Shown here: in pieces, positions 1-10,303 of the stretch | Position numbering within the stretch: position 1 is the first letter of the stretch | How the letters are laid out: each line of letters begins with the position of its first letter | From: Conoideocrella luteorostrata | Lineage: Eukaryota; Ascomycota; Sordariomycetes; Hypocreales; Clavicipitaceae | Length of the DNA stretch: 36,724 nt | Assembly (NCBI GenBank): GCA_032433595.1 | Contig: JASWJB010000377.1 | Span: 1 to 36,724, forward strand | Reading direction: 5' to 3' | Program-made: the position numbers and the translations under genes | The notes under the pieces: generated by a model | The model's database searches: none | The model's input: the letters and a program-made list of their open reading frames with translations, nothing else | What the model was told of the DNA's origin: nothing

Positions 1-21
1 CCAAAACAACCCACGGCCGGT

Positions 22-1330
22 ATGATCGACCCTGATGACAGATTCTTCGCCAGCAGCGGTTCCATTTATCCCGGTGGCCCAAGCACCTGGCGTATTATCG
101 ACTGGGATCAGCGGCGGCTGGTCTCGGTCACCATGGACGAGGAACTTGAGTCGGAGGATCCTGCGTTCGAACAGCTCGTCAAGCACATTGATGACCTCGC
201 GCCCGACACCTATGCAATTCATGTCTCCTCCAACGGTGACTTAATATCGACCTCCACCGACCCTAAAGATGACGAGACACGCTGTGTTTACTATCCACCG
301 CTTGATAGCGTTCAACACCCAACAGATGGTCAAGTTGTCTCGCGGTCGAGCCTTGAGGAAATTGATAGACTGGGTCCAAATGTTGACCTCGTCATATGTC
401 CACAGTCCTCCGAACCTACTAAGAAGGCAAGTTTATCCAAACTTTTCTTTCTTTCTCTGGAATCTAACTTGAGCCTAGCTTATCTTCAAGTACTATTTTC
501 TCTTTCAACACTTGTCCTTTGCATGGCATGAGATGAATCTATGGATGCGACTCCCTAAACACCCAAACATTGTCCCTTTTGACAGCATAGTCGTGGATGA
601 ACTCCAAGGACGATTCGCTGGGTTTACAACCGTGTACATCCCAGGGGGCACATTGGAAGAGAACAAGACTCGTCAATTCAAGCTAAGGTGGCTTCGCCAG
701 CTTATCAACGTAGTTGACGAGTTGAATCTGAACCTTGGAGTTGCCCATCAGGATGTTGCGCCACGGAACCTCGTTATTCACGGGGCGACGGATTCCCTGA
801 TGCTTTTCGACTTTAATTTTTCAGCGCTCATTGGAAGGACAGGGTATTCAGAAGCTCGGAACGATATCAAGGGAGTCTTTTTCACAGTGTACGAGATAAT
901 CACCCGCAATAATGGTCTGCGCGCTACGAGACACGAAGACCAAGACGTCTCAATCATTGAACAAGAAGATTGGGTAAAGCATCCAGATGTTCTGCTGGAC
1001 CACCCAGTCTCTGAGTTTCGCCAGGTACTCAATGAATGGTGTGAGAAGCGGCGAGCCGGGAAACAAATTACCGTCTACACAGATGCCCCTAATTTTCTGG
1101 ACTGGCCGCCTGTTCCCGATCCACCACTTTCCGAAGTGGAAACCCACCACGTAGGCAAGACTGTGAAGGAGCTTAAAAAAGTATATGATTGGAAGAGAAC
1201 TGAGTTGCGGGAACAGGGCAAGACTATTCTGAATTGGCAGCGCCCTCCGCGAACAAGGGCTAAGCCACGGGGGCTGGCTGGGATGGAGGAGGGTAACGGG
1301 TCTCTTCAGCATCTCGGTGGCCATAGTTAG
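22..1330 (+). CDS. Divergent fungal protein-kinase-like protein (possibly 5'-partial)
   Basis: I join exons 22-426 and 491-1330 for a product of about 414 residues. The intron at 427-490 has a GC donor (AAG then GCAAGT), a CTAAC branch site and a TTCAAG acceptor. Removing it gives TKK-YYFLFQHLSFAWHEMNLW followed by RLPKHPNIVPFD, the usual N-lobe of a large fungal family of divergent kinases. The catalytic loop reads HQDVAPRN, which keeps the catalytic Asp and the metal-binding Asn. The DFG position reads LFDFN, so the Asp is kept but the Gly is lost; activity is uncertain. The frame is open to the left edge, so the true start may lie outside the window. Substrate and pathway are unknown. Nothing in the neighbourhood ties it to the NRPS cluster. 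The kinase fold is well supported; the role is not. Confidence 0.85.
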
Positions 1331-2566
1331 ACTTTGAAGATCTAATCAACCTTGCATGAGCATCTCGAATTGGTCTTAGATAATGGTTGAAACCTGTGCG
1401 AAGAGAGTATTAGTGTAGGAAGCACAGGGTTTCGATGAGTAGCTGGTACCAGAAGGTGAAGCAAAACAATGTGCAAAACAATTCAATTCATTCGTGACTA
1501 TCCAAGAAGAAGAAGAGAAGGAAGAGGAATGCACCCGAGCGCGCCGTATAAAAGAGGCGCGCCAGGGTGGCCACGTGACCTTGTCTACAATTGCTTGTAT
1601 GCTTGACGAGGGATTCCAATAGTTAGAGGTCTTGGGTATCTTAGTTGAGCCGAAATGGCCCCTGCCACGTTCGCGAATTCGGTTGCGTGGGCTTGCTCTT
1701 ACTGTACCACGAATAATGCATCCTCGCATCCTGCGCATCATCTTGTCAGATGCCTAAATTTATAGAGTGCAAGTCGAGTTGAAATCGAGCCACCTCTCTC
1801 TCGGCATATAATAGATGACCTGGGGCTGTGAACGTGGACCATGAACGCTCCCAATAGTCCAGACCATTTATTAACCGCTCTGTGGCTGAGACTGAGAAGC
1901 CGAGAAATAGTCTGCAACATGCTGAATCCTTTAAATATAGAAATGCAATGGAAATGTGAACCAAAAAAAATTTGTACATGTACTTGCAATCTAATTATTG
2001 ATGCATGCCTGGTGACAATTTATCATTCTGCGCTCGCCTGACCCCCTTTGAACTTCAAGTCAGCCAGTCATCGATCAGCTCGCTCTTTGGCCACCAGTCC
2101 ATCACCTTGGGGAAAAATGAAACAAAAAACTTCTGAACAAGGAACACGCGAGCCTCTGTGCCTGTCATTTAGGTCGAGCACAAAAGTTTCGTGTATCCAT
2201 CCAGCCTAGCACGCTCAAGAATTTCTTATTGTACTATCTTGTGGCCTTGAGATTGACGCCGTGGAACGCCGTGGGCAAAGTGATACCGAACGTGATCGAG
2301 GCTGTTCAATTTCAAGTCATCGTCCGTCTCTGCATTTTGGGTAGCTGCCGAAGATAAGTTCTCGTACGCTTGATGGTTTCCCTTTTGCTGGTAAGACAGA
2401 CAATTAACTCGGCAACTCTAATGCGAGAGTTGACGGCTATTCTTTATCGCTCTGCTTGTCTAGCTGCTGGTGGCAGAGTGAGCAATTCAGCGAGGCGAGC
2501 TCGTTCAGGTATATGTAGATCAAGGGCTGGCTCGTTGTGTGAAACGTCCGTCCCATCCCATCCTGG
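1331..2566. other. Gene-free stretch with one LTR-like fragment
   Basis: No reading frame here has recognisable protein sequence. The only structured element is the family-2 LTR fragment at about 1408-1621. Short open frames (for example 1376-1741 on the minus strand and 2370-2618 on the plus strand) overlap repeat sequence or have no family features. Confidence 0.6.
1408..1621 (-). repeat. Family-2 LTR/leader fragment, copy 1
   Basis: This stretch is clearly related, in the same orientation, to 35206-35413, and more weakly to 11778-11970. Shared blocks are GTAGGAAGCACAGG, CAATTCAATTCAT, a GAGAAGGA-rich purine tract, GAGGAATGC, a TATAAAA/CATAAAA box, GGGTGGCCACGTGA and GCTTGACGA. Read on the minus strand, the element starts near TATTGGAATCCCTCGTCAAGC (TGTTGGAATCC in copy 2), has a TATA-like box and ends near CTGGTACCAG, which resembles a primer-binding-site junction. 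It is probably a copia-like LTR plus leader. Repetition is seen directly; the LTR identity is inferred. Confidence 0.6.
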
Positions 2567-2841
2567 TGTTGAGAGGAGAATTGCTTCTGTCAGGAACATC
2601 AGTGCCGTAAATAGCTAGTCAGGAGAAAATTGTTGAGGAAGTCAGTGCCTAAGGCCACGAAGACGAGCGCAGAAGGGTGCTATAAATATCGGGATTTCAG
2701 GGGATTCTAGAGAGGTAAGAATCATCATCATGTAGTCATCTTCACCTTCAAATATCGTATCTACAGGCTAGCAATTTGAATCCCTTCATTCCTGCCGGCT
2801 GCCACTATTGCAAAATTGCTCTATTGCTCATAAACGCAGCA
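2567..2841 (+). repeat. Degraded family-1 solo LTR
   Basis: A diverged copy of the solo LTR at 34838-35156. It begins TGTTGAGA and ends CGCAGCA (intact copy CGCAACA). Shared blocks in order are GTCAGTGCCTAAGGCCAC, a TATAAA box, an ATCATC-rich stretch, and ATTCCTGCCGGCTGCCACT followed by ATTGCTC. The flanking 5-mers CCTGG (2562-2566) and CCTTG (2842-2846) differ at one base and look like a decayed target-site duplication. No internal retroelement sequence is left. Confidence 0.65.
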
Positions 2842-4650
2842 CCTTGCTTTCGCCTGCGAAATAATTAATAAGAAGATATCCTGACGGCAAAGTGCTTTAG
2901 GTCGGCCACGATGCTCTGTTTCCCGAAAAAGCATTTCTTCAAGCCAACGAAGTGCAAGCCTCATCGGGACATGCTGTAGTTAACTAGTGTCAGGAAAAGG
3001 TAGTGCGGGCCAACTACAGTGTGCTGGTAGTTCAATGGCAGGTTGGGGTGCCAGTAGCCCAGTACTGCACGATGCCAGCACCCTCAGTGTTCCAGTAGCC
3101 GCCGGGCGCTGGGTGCCGGTACCTAAAGTTGGTGGAAGCGGCCAGGAGCTTCCCCAAGGCCGTTGCTGGTCGCTGGCAGCCCACTACTGCACTTTGCCAA
3201 GATACCAGCAGCAACTTGAATTTAGTGCGCCTTGTGGGACCGATCGGGCGGTTGGGCAGACTCAGAGGCAGCTGGAGTGAGTGTAACAGCGTTTCCCGCG
3301 TCTCCCCCGACCCACCATTAAACTCTTATATAATATCCAAATTTGGGGTGGACTATTATCTAAGAGATGTAAGTAATCGTACAATTTTACATGCAATTGC
3401 AGCATTAGATGCTCTTCCTCGACCTGTTTTGCGATTCTTGTGGCAGGAGATTGGATTACCTATTACATTTAAGGATGCGCAGGACCGACACTATTGGATC
3501 ACGTGACCTGGGGAGTTTCAAGAAGCATTGTCCGCATGAGTACGACTTGGGCCGTTGCTCTCGAACTAGACATATTTTACTTCACGAGCAATCTGTTTCA
3601 TTGAAATAGTCTACGGAGACGGAGGCGCTTGCCAGGAGCCGAAGCGAGGTAAGTTAAGGGCGAAGAACTACTTACTGACCTGCCTCCTCAAGATCCCGCT
3701 TTATCACAGGAAAAGAGATTTGCGGGCTGTTTGACAGACAAATAATGCGTGGTCCGTTCTTGACCTAGCATCTCATGCCTTGGTGTTACGTAAATGACGT
3801 AATGTACGAACAACAGCTAAAAGATGATAGCAAGACGAGCGTCTGTGTTATAGAGGCTGTTTTCATCGTCATTCATATTATCTTGTTTTGGTATACAAAC
3901 TGCACGGGACATCGTGCTTGGATCGATTGAGTAAACAAGCAACCGGAGGGCTTGCCCTACGCTAAATGAGCTACGTTGAATTTAGAATCTCATCGTAAAG
4001 GAGAGTATTTGCGTCATGACCGCGGTGTTGAGGTCTTTAGCATGGAAGGTGAAACAATTGTCATCTTCATTAATCACATCTCGTTCCGACCAGATCTAAA
4101 TCTAATGTCAACCTCTTAAATCCTTATTGATCCTTAGTTTTTGTCCGCGTTGTGCTCAGTGCTAATCGTGGGGGCATGTCTGCCTTCCGAAACCCTATAT
4201 ATATCAAATCGAGCTTCCTCTTATGCATTCTTTTCGCTCTTGCCGTGGTTTTGGACTCCACGATTGACATTAATTGGAAGGTCATCAGGGTCAATTTATG
4301 ATTGCAATCTCTTACTTTCAATACGTCGAGGCAAATAGCTTCCAACGGAGTTCCGAATCAGATCAAGATCGAAGTACCACGTGCCAGCTTCACTTTTAAT
4401 TGATTGGGCCATGATATTGTTATGCGTAACTAATTCCGACGCGAAAAATGTACTATGGCTGGGATATATAAGCCCAAGAAAGATAATTGGTGAGGAGTAT
4501 TCACAATGTTTCAAAATGGGGCAGTTGTGACCTAATGAAAACAGCGAACAAGTAATCTGCACTAACGTAGGTTTACGTTTGAACCAAACCCCATCTAATA
4601 TGATATGTACAATTCTCTCATAGTATGATATCGTACGAAACATTTAGATT
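2842..4650. other. Gene-free stretch with a GC-rich patch
   Basis: No gene is supported. About 2995-3290 is visibly richer in G and C than its surroundings and contains two similar direct blocks, CCCAGTACTGCAC near 3058 and CCCACTACTGCAC near 3179, suggesting a small repeat relic. An open frame at 3129-3506 has a smooth-looking end (near ALDALPRPVLRFLWQEIGL), but I recognise no family and do not call it. Confidence 0.5.
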
Positions 4651-6336
4651 TCAATAATTCAGATCACTAATACAGACACCACCGTCGCTATCATCCGAAT
4701 TTTCATTAAAATCCGCCAAGCACGTATACTTATTTGTCCCAATAGCCACACCAGGCGACACTGATGCAATACTGTTTTGAAAAGGAGCCAATCCAGCAAT
4801 CAACGATTTCTTATCTCTAGAAATTGATTTGCAACATTTCGTTTCATTGATCGACAGTTCTAGTGGGTCGGAGGCAATCTCATGAGTGACAATGTCCGAC
4901 AGCGCTGTCTGCGAGTCGGGGTGCCACGCCGGAGGTCTAGAGCATTTTAAGGTTTGAACTATCGCGTCATTGCGTAGAAAAGCGATCATCTTGTTCAAAA
5001 TATCGCGCTGGCGGTCAGATTCATCGTCGTGTTTTCGAAACACTGCTATGGCCGGAGGGCCCCAACTGGACCATATTTTTTCATGAGATCCGGGTATGAC
5101 CATTCGAGCCGGATGATATTGGAAGTAGAGTTTGCAGCACAAACAAGCGGCTTTACTGCATGCTACATACTTGTCGTTGCCCAAGAACATTAGCTTCTTC
5201 GTAAAGAAGTGTTCCAGGATATGAATCTCGGCGTGTACCATCGGTGTGCAATGCAAGAATTCCTGCATAAAATCTCGAAAAATTCCAGAATGATGATCCA
5301 TTTTGAGAAGTGCGTTCTCTATTTGCAACCTTTCCGGGTCCTTGTTTCTTAACATCCGATTAAGAATGCCGGTTAACGACGTGTGGGAGTCGACCTGTGG
5401 AGGTGGAACACTTGGCATTGTGTTGACGACACAGACATTGAAAGTCGAGAATAGATAGGCAACATCGCAAGCATCTTTAATGAGCTGCTTATGGGCAATT
5501 ATACGGTATCCCAGTCTCCCGATATAATGCTTGGTCTCAGTAAAGGGTCCCCGACGGGCGCCCGTTTGCCTCTGTCGCTCTTCTAACTGCGATTTCAGGG
5601 TGAGTATAGCCATGTGTGGAGACTTTGCCGCATTATAGGCAGACCGACAGCAATTGACACAGTTATCTTCATGAACAATAGTTTGAAGCCAATAGACAAA
5701 ACTTTGATCTTTACGAAATCAGTCTCCTGTTTTGACGTTAGGTTGATATCACATACCTAGGTCCATTTCACGCTCCTTAGCCCTCTTTTGACACTTTTGC
5801 ACTGCTCTTAGTAAACATTTTCTGTCCTTTTTTATGCGGATCTGGGCAAAATTCATGCAATGCTGCAAAATCACCTCCTTTTTGTCGTCACAATTCTCGT
5901 TCTGGGTGTTTGCTACATCCTTCAGATGCTGGAGAGTACTTTGAAGAAAGCAAGCTATTTTGTGGGAGAAAGTGTTTGCAGCTATCCAGAATTTATAGCA
6001 CACCTCAGCATCTTCCACGCCAATGGCGGTGCAAGAACAGCCGCCTTTATCAAAGTCGCAAATGTACGAAAGATTGCGTAAAAATCGACGACGGCTCGAC
6101 TCCTCTTCATTGCTGCATAAAGGCTCTGATGTATGTTGTCCCCGGGTCTGACCAAGTGCTTTCAGCAAAAACAGAGTCTCGTATAATCTGTCTGTAAGTC
6201 TTCGATAAGGATCAAGTCTAGGAGGGCCGGTTTTTTCATTCTTGATGGGAAGGGTCGAATAGTCCTTGCCTCGGTGTTGGACCGAGATATTTGGTGAGGC
6301 CATCATATAGCTGCTGTCGTCACAAATGCTGCGCAT
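4651..6336 (-). CDS. OTT_1508-type nucleic acid/nucleotide deaminase family protein
   Basis: Two minus-strand exons, 6336-5757 and 5708-4651, encode about 545 residues. The 48-nt intron (5756-5709) has a GTATGT donor, a CTAAC branch site and a phase that restores SFVYWLQTIVHEDNCVNC, open across the join. The C-terminal half carries a zinc-dependent deaminase signature: HAE in MVHAEIHILEHF, then CSKAACLCC, which supplies the CxxC ligands, then GSHEKIWSSWGPP, the equivalent of the SHxKxYxxWxxP block of OTT_1508-like fungal deaminases. Members belong to the cytidine-deaminase-like superfamily; substrates are generally unknown. The N-terminal half (about 200 residues) has no motif I recognise. 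The catalytic residues appear intact, so this is probably an active enzyme rather than a relic. It lies upstream of, and divergent from, the exonuclease gene. Confidence 0.87.
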
Positions 6337-7489
6337 TGAATGTGACTAATCTCACACCGAACAAAGCGCCAGATCAAATTTATTAATAGTCAGGCGGATT
6401 AAAACTGAGAACGTCAAGCTTGCCCAATTAATGAATGGAGCATTAATGTACACAATCTCTACTACCCCATTCCCGCAACACGGTTGATAGTGTAGTGTTA
6501 GGGCATGCGGGAGGCTAACCGTCAATTTCATGCGGGAGGCTGACGGTCCATCTCATGCGGGAGGCAAACAGTAAATTTCATGCGGGGGGCTGACGGTCCA
6601 TCTCATGCGGGAGGCTAACCGTCAGTCTCATGCGGGAGGCTAACCGTCAGTCTCATGCGGGAGGCTGACAGTCAATCACATGCGTGGGCTGATGTTCAAT
6701 CTCATGGGAGAGGTTAATATGTAATGAACAAATTTGAAGCAACAGTTAGAAAAGTAGATTCGAATGACCGCGCCCCGTGTAACGGAGGTTGATATGGTGG
6801 ACCAACGTTGGCAACTGTGTTGCAGTTTGTATTATGTTGGTGATGACGTGTTGTCGGTTTCTTTGCTCCCCTGTTATAGTGGAGCTGGCTTCGAGGAAGA
6901 GTAAAAAGATTTAGTCGAGTACCAAGACATATAAGCGCTCTATCAGCCTCCTGCCTAGATCTAGTCTGCAACCTAACTACCGCAGATCCTTCACATACCG
7001 CCATCATGATGATCCCGTAAGCTCCCTCGCGCTAGCCGATGCACTTGGCCATTATAAGCACTAGACTCAAATGTTGCAGAAGCCTCATGAAGCCTGAGTG
7101 CCATGAAACTAGTGAAACCGTCACATTAGGAGGCGCTGTATCCAAGTTGGACCACTGCATTTTAGATTCGAACGCTGACACCAATACAAATGAGCACTTA
7201 CTCATTTGTGCATTTCCGTCCAGAGGTCTTCACCTAAGTAGCATTTGAAGTAAAGTTGTAGCACGTAGGCTTGGCTTTACGCTTTACCCCGGCATGGAGT
7301 GCAGAATGCATATATACGAGCCATTAAAGTCGCAATTTTTACTTTCCGTTACGGATGTTGTAAACACAAAGCCTTCTCCTTTTATGAAGATTTCATTTGC
7401 TCATTAGTCTACCATTCTCTCCGAAACTATGTTAGTGTTTCCCACGCATTCTTTGGGTATTTCTAACCGTCTAGCTACAGCGTGTCAAT
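6337..7489. other. Intergenic region between the divergent deaminase and exonuclease genes
   Basis: The stretch separates the deaminase (-) and exonuclease (+) starts and must hold both promoters. The only obvious structure is the 25-bp minisatellite at 6504-6727. Open frames at 6714-7007 (-) and 7039-7248 (+) have no recognisable protein features and are not called. Confidence 0.6.
6504..6727. repeat. 25-bp minisatellite, about nine units
   Basis: Units start CATGCGGGAGGCT at 6504, 6529, 6554, 6579, 6604, 6629 and 6654, then a 24-bp unit at 6679 and a degraded one at 6703. The unit core alternates between two types: ACCGTCA (6504, 6604 and 6629 units) and TGACGGT (6529 and 6579 units), which are exact reverse complements; the 6654 unit carries TGACAGT. 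The array ends about 170 bp upstream of the deaminase start codon. Confidence 0.95.
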
Positions 7490-8272
7490 ATGGCAGAATC
7501 TGTTCCTGGGTCATCGAGCAGAGCCCATCTCAGCGAAACCCCACCAAAGGTTATTGATAGTCAAGCAGATATGTCTGAGCTTGTCGATACCCTACAAGGG
7601 CTGCCGATTGAGCCTCCCTCTCTTTACATCGACCTCGAAGGTATCAATCTCTCTCGCCAAGGCACTATTGCCATCTTGCAGGTATTTGTACGCCCTAGCG
7701 GACAAACATACCTCATTGACGTCAAGGAACTTCAAGACAAGTCTTTCTCCACACGAGGGGAGAAAGGACTCACTTTCAAAGATATTTTAGAGTCAGAATC
7801 TATTCCTAAAGTCTTCTTCGATGTTCGTAACGACTCGGATGCTCTTTATAGCCATTTCAAGATACATCTAGGTGGCATCCAAGATCTTCAATTGATGGAG
7901 CTAGCGACCCGTACCTTTTCTCGACGGTGCGTGAATGGACTATCAAAGTGTATTGAGAGAGATGCTCCATTCTCTTATACCGAAAGAAATGCGTGGATGC
8001 AGAGCAAGGAGAGAGGTTTGCGGCTCTTTGCTCCGGAGCGAGGAGGCAGTTATGAGGTGTTCACTCAGCGACCTTTGCCTGATGATATTATCTATTACTG
8101 CGCCAATGATGTGCAAGTATTGCCACGTCTATGGACACAGTACAACAAGAAGCTAACGAGTGTATGGAAAGAGAAGGTGTGGGATGCTTCGCGGGATAGA
8201 GTCAAATTGTCTCAGTCACCCACTTTTGACGGCAAGGGCCGCCATATGGCTCTAGGTCCGAAAGGATGGTGA
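7490..8272 (+). CDS. DEDDy-type 3'-5' exonuclease domain protein (EXD-like)
   Basis: A single exon encodes 260 residues, starting at the first ATG of the frame. All three RNase D/DnaQ-fold exonuclease motifs are present in order: Exo I as DLEGINLSR (DxE, near residue 46), Exo II around FFDVRNDSDALYSHF (near residue 110), and Exo III as YYCANDVQVLPRLW (YxxxD, near residue 203). The YxxxD spacing marks the DEDDy subgroup, which uses two metal ions to remove 3' nucleotides from RNA or DNA. There is no helicase, KH, HRDC or secretion signal, so a small cytosolic or nuclear nuclease of the EXD/Egl-like type is likely. The natural substrate is not shown. It is flanked by a deaminase and a zinc-finger gene on the opposite strand. 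Confidence 0.92.
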   Translation: MAESVPGSSSRAHLSETPPKVIDSQADMSELVDTLQGLPIEPPSLYIDLEGINLSRQGTIAILQVFVRPSGQTYLIDVKELQDKSFSTRGEKGLTFKDILESESIPKVFFDVRNDSDALYSHFKIHLGGIQDLQLMELATRTFSRRCVNGLSKCIERDAPFSYTERNAWMQSKERGLRLFAPERGGSYEVFTQRPLPDDIIYYCANDVQVLPRLWTQYNKKLTSVWKEKVWDASRDRVKLSQSPTFDGKGRHMALGPKGW

Positions 8273-8823
8273 GATATTCGTCGCTATCTTTGCAAGGCTA
8301 AGAATCAGGGCTAAGAACCAGGACATGCTGATTAACCTATCTCAATAAATTCTCTTTTTTGGGGATCTAATTTCCTCGGGACGGGGAAAGAAGTATCTTC
8401 GACGATTTTGAGCATGGTACAAAAATGGCCACAAACACGATTGTAGAGCTGTCTGTAGTGGGAGTTGGAATAAAACAGTTTTCTGCTATCCACAAGCTTT
8501 AGCTTCTTTTAATCGCTTAGTCGCCACAAGCTCTTGGTTGCGGCTTTCAGGTCTCTAGCTATATTTATATTAAAATGACACATAATTTCACCAATTATCA
8601 GTGTAGGCCCCTATGTAACTTGCTGCATGCTTTCGATAGCGTGCTGCTGGCTGTCACAAGACGTGGCGTGATGACAAGGATTCATCTCGGACAATAATTT
8701 ATTGATGCGGAAGTAAACAATCAAATATGAAATTGATAACATAGCCTAGAGAGTGTATGCTAAATAAATAACAACAGTTTGACGAGCCAGCAGTGAAACA
8801 GTGCGATAGCGAATGCATCATAG
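8273..8823. other. Intergenic region between convergent genes, nothing seen
   Basis: Lies between the 3' ends of the exonuclease and zinc-finger genes, so it should contain both polyadenylation regions. AATAAA-like runs occur at 8345 (CAATAAATTC) and on the minus strand near 8696 (TTTATTG). No other structure was found. Confidence 0.6.
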
Positions 8824-9660
8824 TTAGTGTCTTTCAAGACAACTTTTAGCTGAAAGAGAGTCAAGTTTGTGTATTTTCGTGAGGTGTTTCAAAAGATTGT
8901 CTCTGCGGGTGAATGGGTCTTTACGTTTGTCGCATAACGGGCAACAAAACTGAGTGGCTGAAATTTCACGCTTGCTTGACTCAGATAAATGAGTTTTAAC
9001 GTGTCGTAACATATCACTCTGGCCCGCCATCACCCTGTCACAGTGCGGGCACTGAACCGGTTTGAAATGGACCCGCATATGCTTTCTAAAAAAATTAGTA
9101 CGATGCACTCTGCCGCGGACTCAAGCAATATACCTTAGAAGACCAGGTTGCGGAAACCCAGCCTTGTTCATGCAGTTTTTGTGATCACAATAATACAGTC
9201 CATCGGAAGAAGCCTCAATGTGATCACACGATGGCATTTCTGACTCCTCGAACTTATGCGAAAGCGCAGCTTCAAAATCAGCTAAAACAAGATCAGGATC
9301 CTGCGAGGCCGCGTCTGACATGCTGGGTTCTATTAGCCCTGCGAACTGTGGATCACTACAACCATCATCAAAGGCAAAGGGAAAGCTTGGGATGTTATTG
9401 CTCTACTGAGCTGACATCTCATTGCTAATACCCCGGCCTGAGTGCAGCCAAGAATTGGTTTCATCCAAGTTCATTGGTGCGGATGAGAAGTTTGACAGTA
9501 GGTCGTAGTTCTGTGCAGTGGGGATGCAGCCACCGAGCTCATCATATTGAGGAGACCAGTGTTCTTGGAGTTCGGACACATCCTGCATCATCAACGGTGT
9601 TCCAGCAATCGAGTCGAAGTAATCAGACGCCATTTTCTTTCTTGAGAGGTCTATTGACAA
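8824..9660 (-). CDS. Three-finger C2H2 zinc-finger protein (putative transcription factor), possible nonsense codon
   Basis: My best model has three minus-strand exons, 9660-9407, 9355-9134 and 9085-8824, giving 245 residues. The second intron (9133-9086, 48 nt) is convincing: GTATAT donor, TACTAAT branch, TTTTTTAG acceptor. Splicing completes finger 1 (C-x4-C, then RKHMRVH). Finger 2 is CPHC to RHVKTH and finger 3 is CPLC to KHLTKIH, all with intact zinc ligands. The first intron is doubtful. An in-frame TAG at 9405-9403 splits otherwise continuous reading, and I bridge it with a 51-nt GTAGAG...TTGTAG intron; the stop could instead be a real nonsense mutation. The N-terminal 140 residues are acidic and polar, as in activation regions. 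No evidence links it to the NRPS. A shorter start at a second in-frame Met is possible. Confidence 0.75.
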
Positions 9661-10303
9661 AAAGAATGGCAGAAATGGACGTAGAAATAAATATTCAATC
9701 TTGTAGTGGAATCTCTTCGTTCGTGCCAGATTTATACTAATTGGCAGTTCTTGAATACTCCAGACGGGTCACGAAGAAACCTGCAGCTGTTGTGCTTCTG
9801 ATAAGATGATAAGATGTGGGGCGTCTAAGCAGGATTGAGCGAATAAGCGGCATATTTCAACTTTGTGGCGCATAAGCACGATGTAGTGCAAGCCACTCTG
9901 CCTCCCACATCGCGCCAACGCTCGGTAACGTAATTTTGATGATTGTAAGCTGTTGTGGTCACATGAAATATATCGAGAGGCTAACGCTATGTTCCTATGG
10001 AGGTTAATTACTCAAGCTAAAGTACACAAAGTACACTATAGTTTTAATTTGTCTGCCTCCTGCATGACTCCAAAAAAAGGCAGCCAACATCCGAGCAACT
10101 TGAGGTATGCACGTGTTGACCTCTGTTTGGTCGAGATACTCGATGCCACCCAGGAAAAATGCTAAGAGGATCGGAAGAAGCGGTGAACTTTGAAAACTGT
10201 GCAATCACATATACAACGCGCTCTATCAACGTCATTCACGGCAATGCGACTAGACATCTCATCTTCAAAAAAAGTCTATCAGTCTATCACTTCTGTCCAC
10301 ATT
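9661..10303. other. Intergenic region between divergent genes
   Basis: Upstream region shared by the zinc-finger gene (-) and the dsRBD-like gene (+). Two small open frames near 9953-10235 have no recognisable protein features. I see no repeats or clear regulatory palindromes. Confidence 0.5.

Noticed and set aside
3129..3506. Short protein-coding gene
   Set aside because: The last 60 residues look smooth, but no domain is recognisable, the start lies in a GC-rich repeat-like patch, and no introns or neighbours support it.
6504..6727. CRISPR array
   Set aside because: Units are contiguous 25-mers without unique spacers, and the DNA is eukaryotic.
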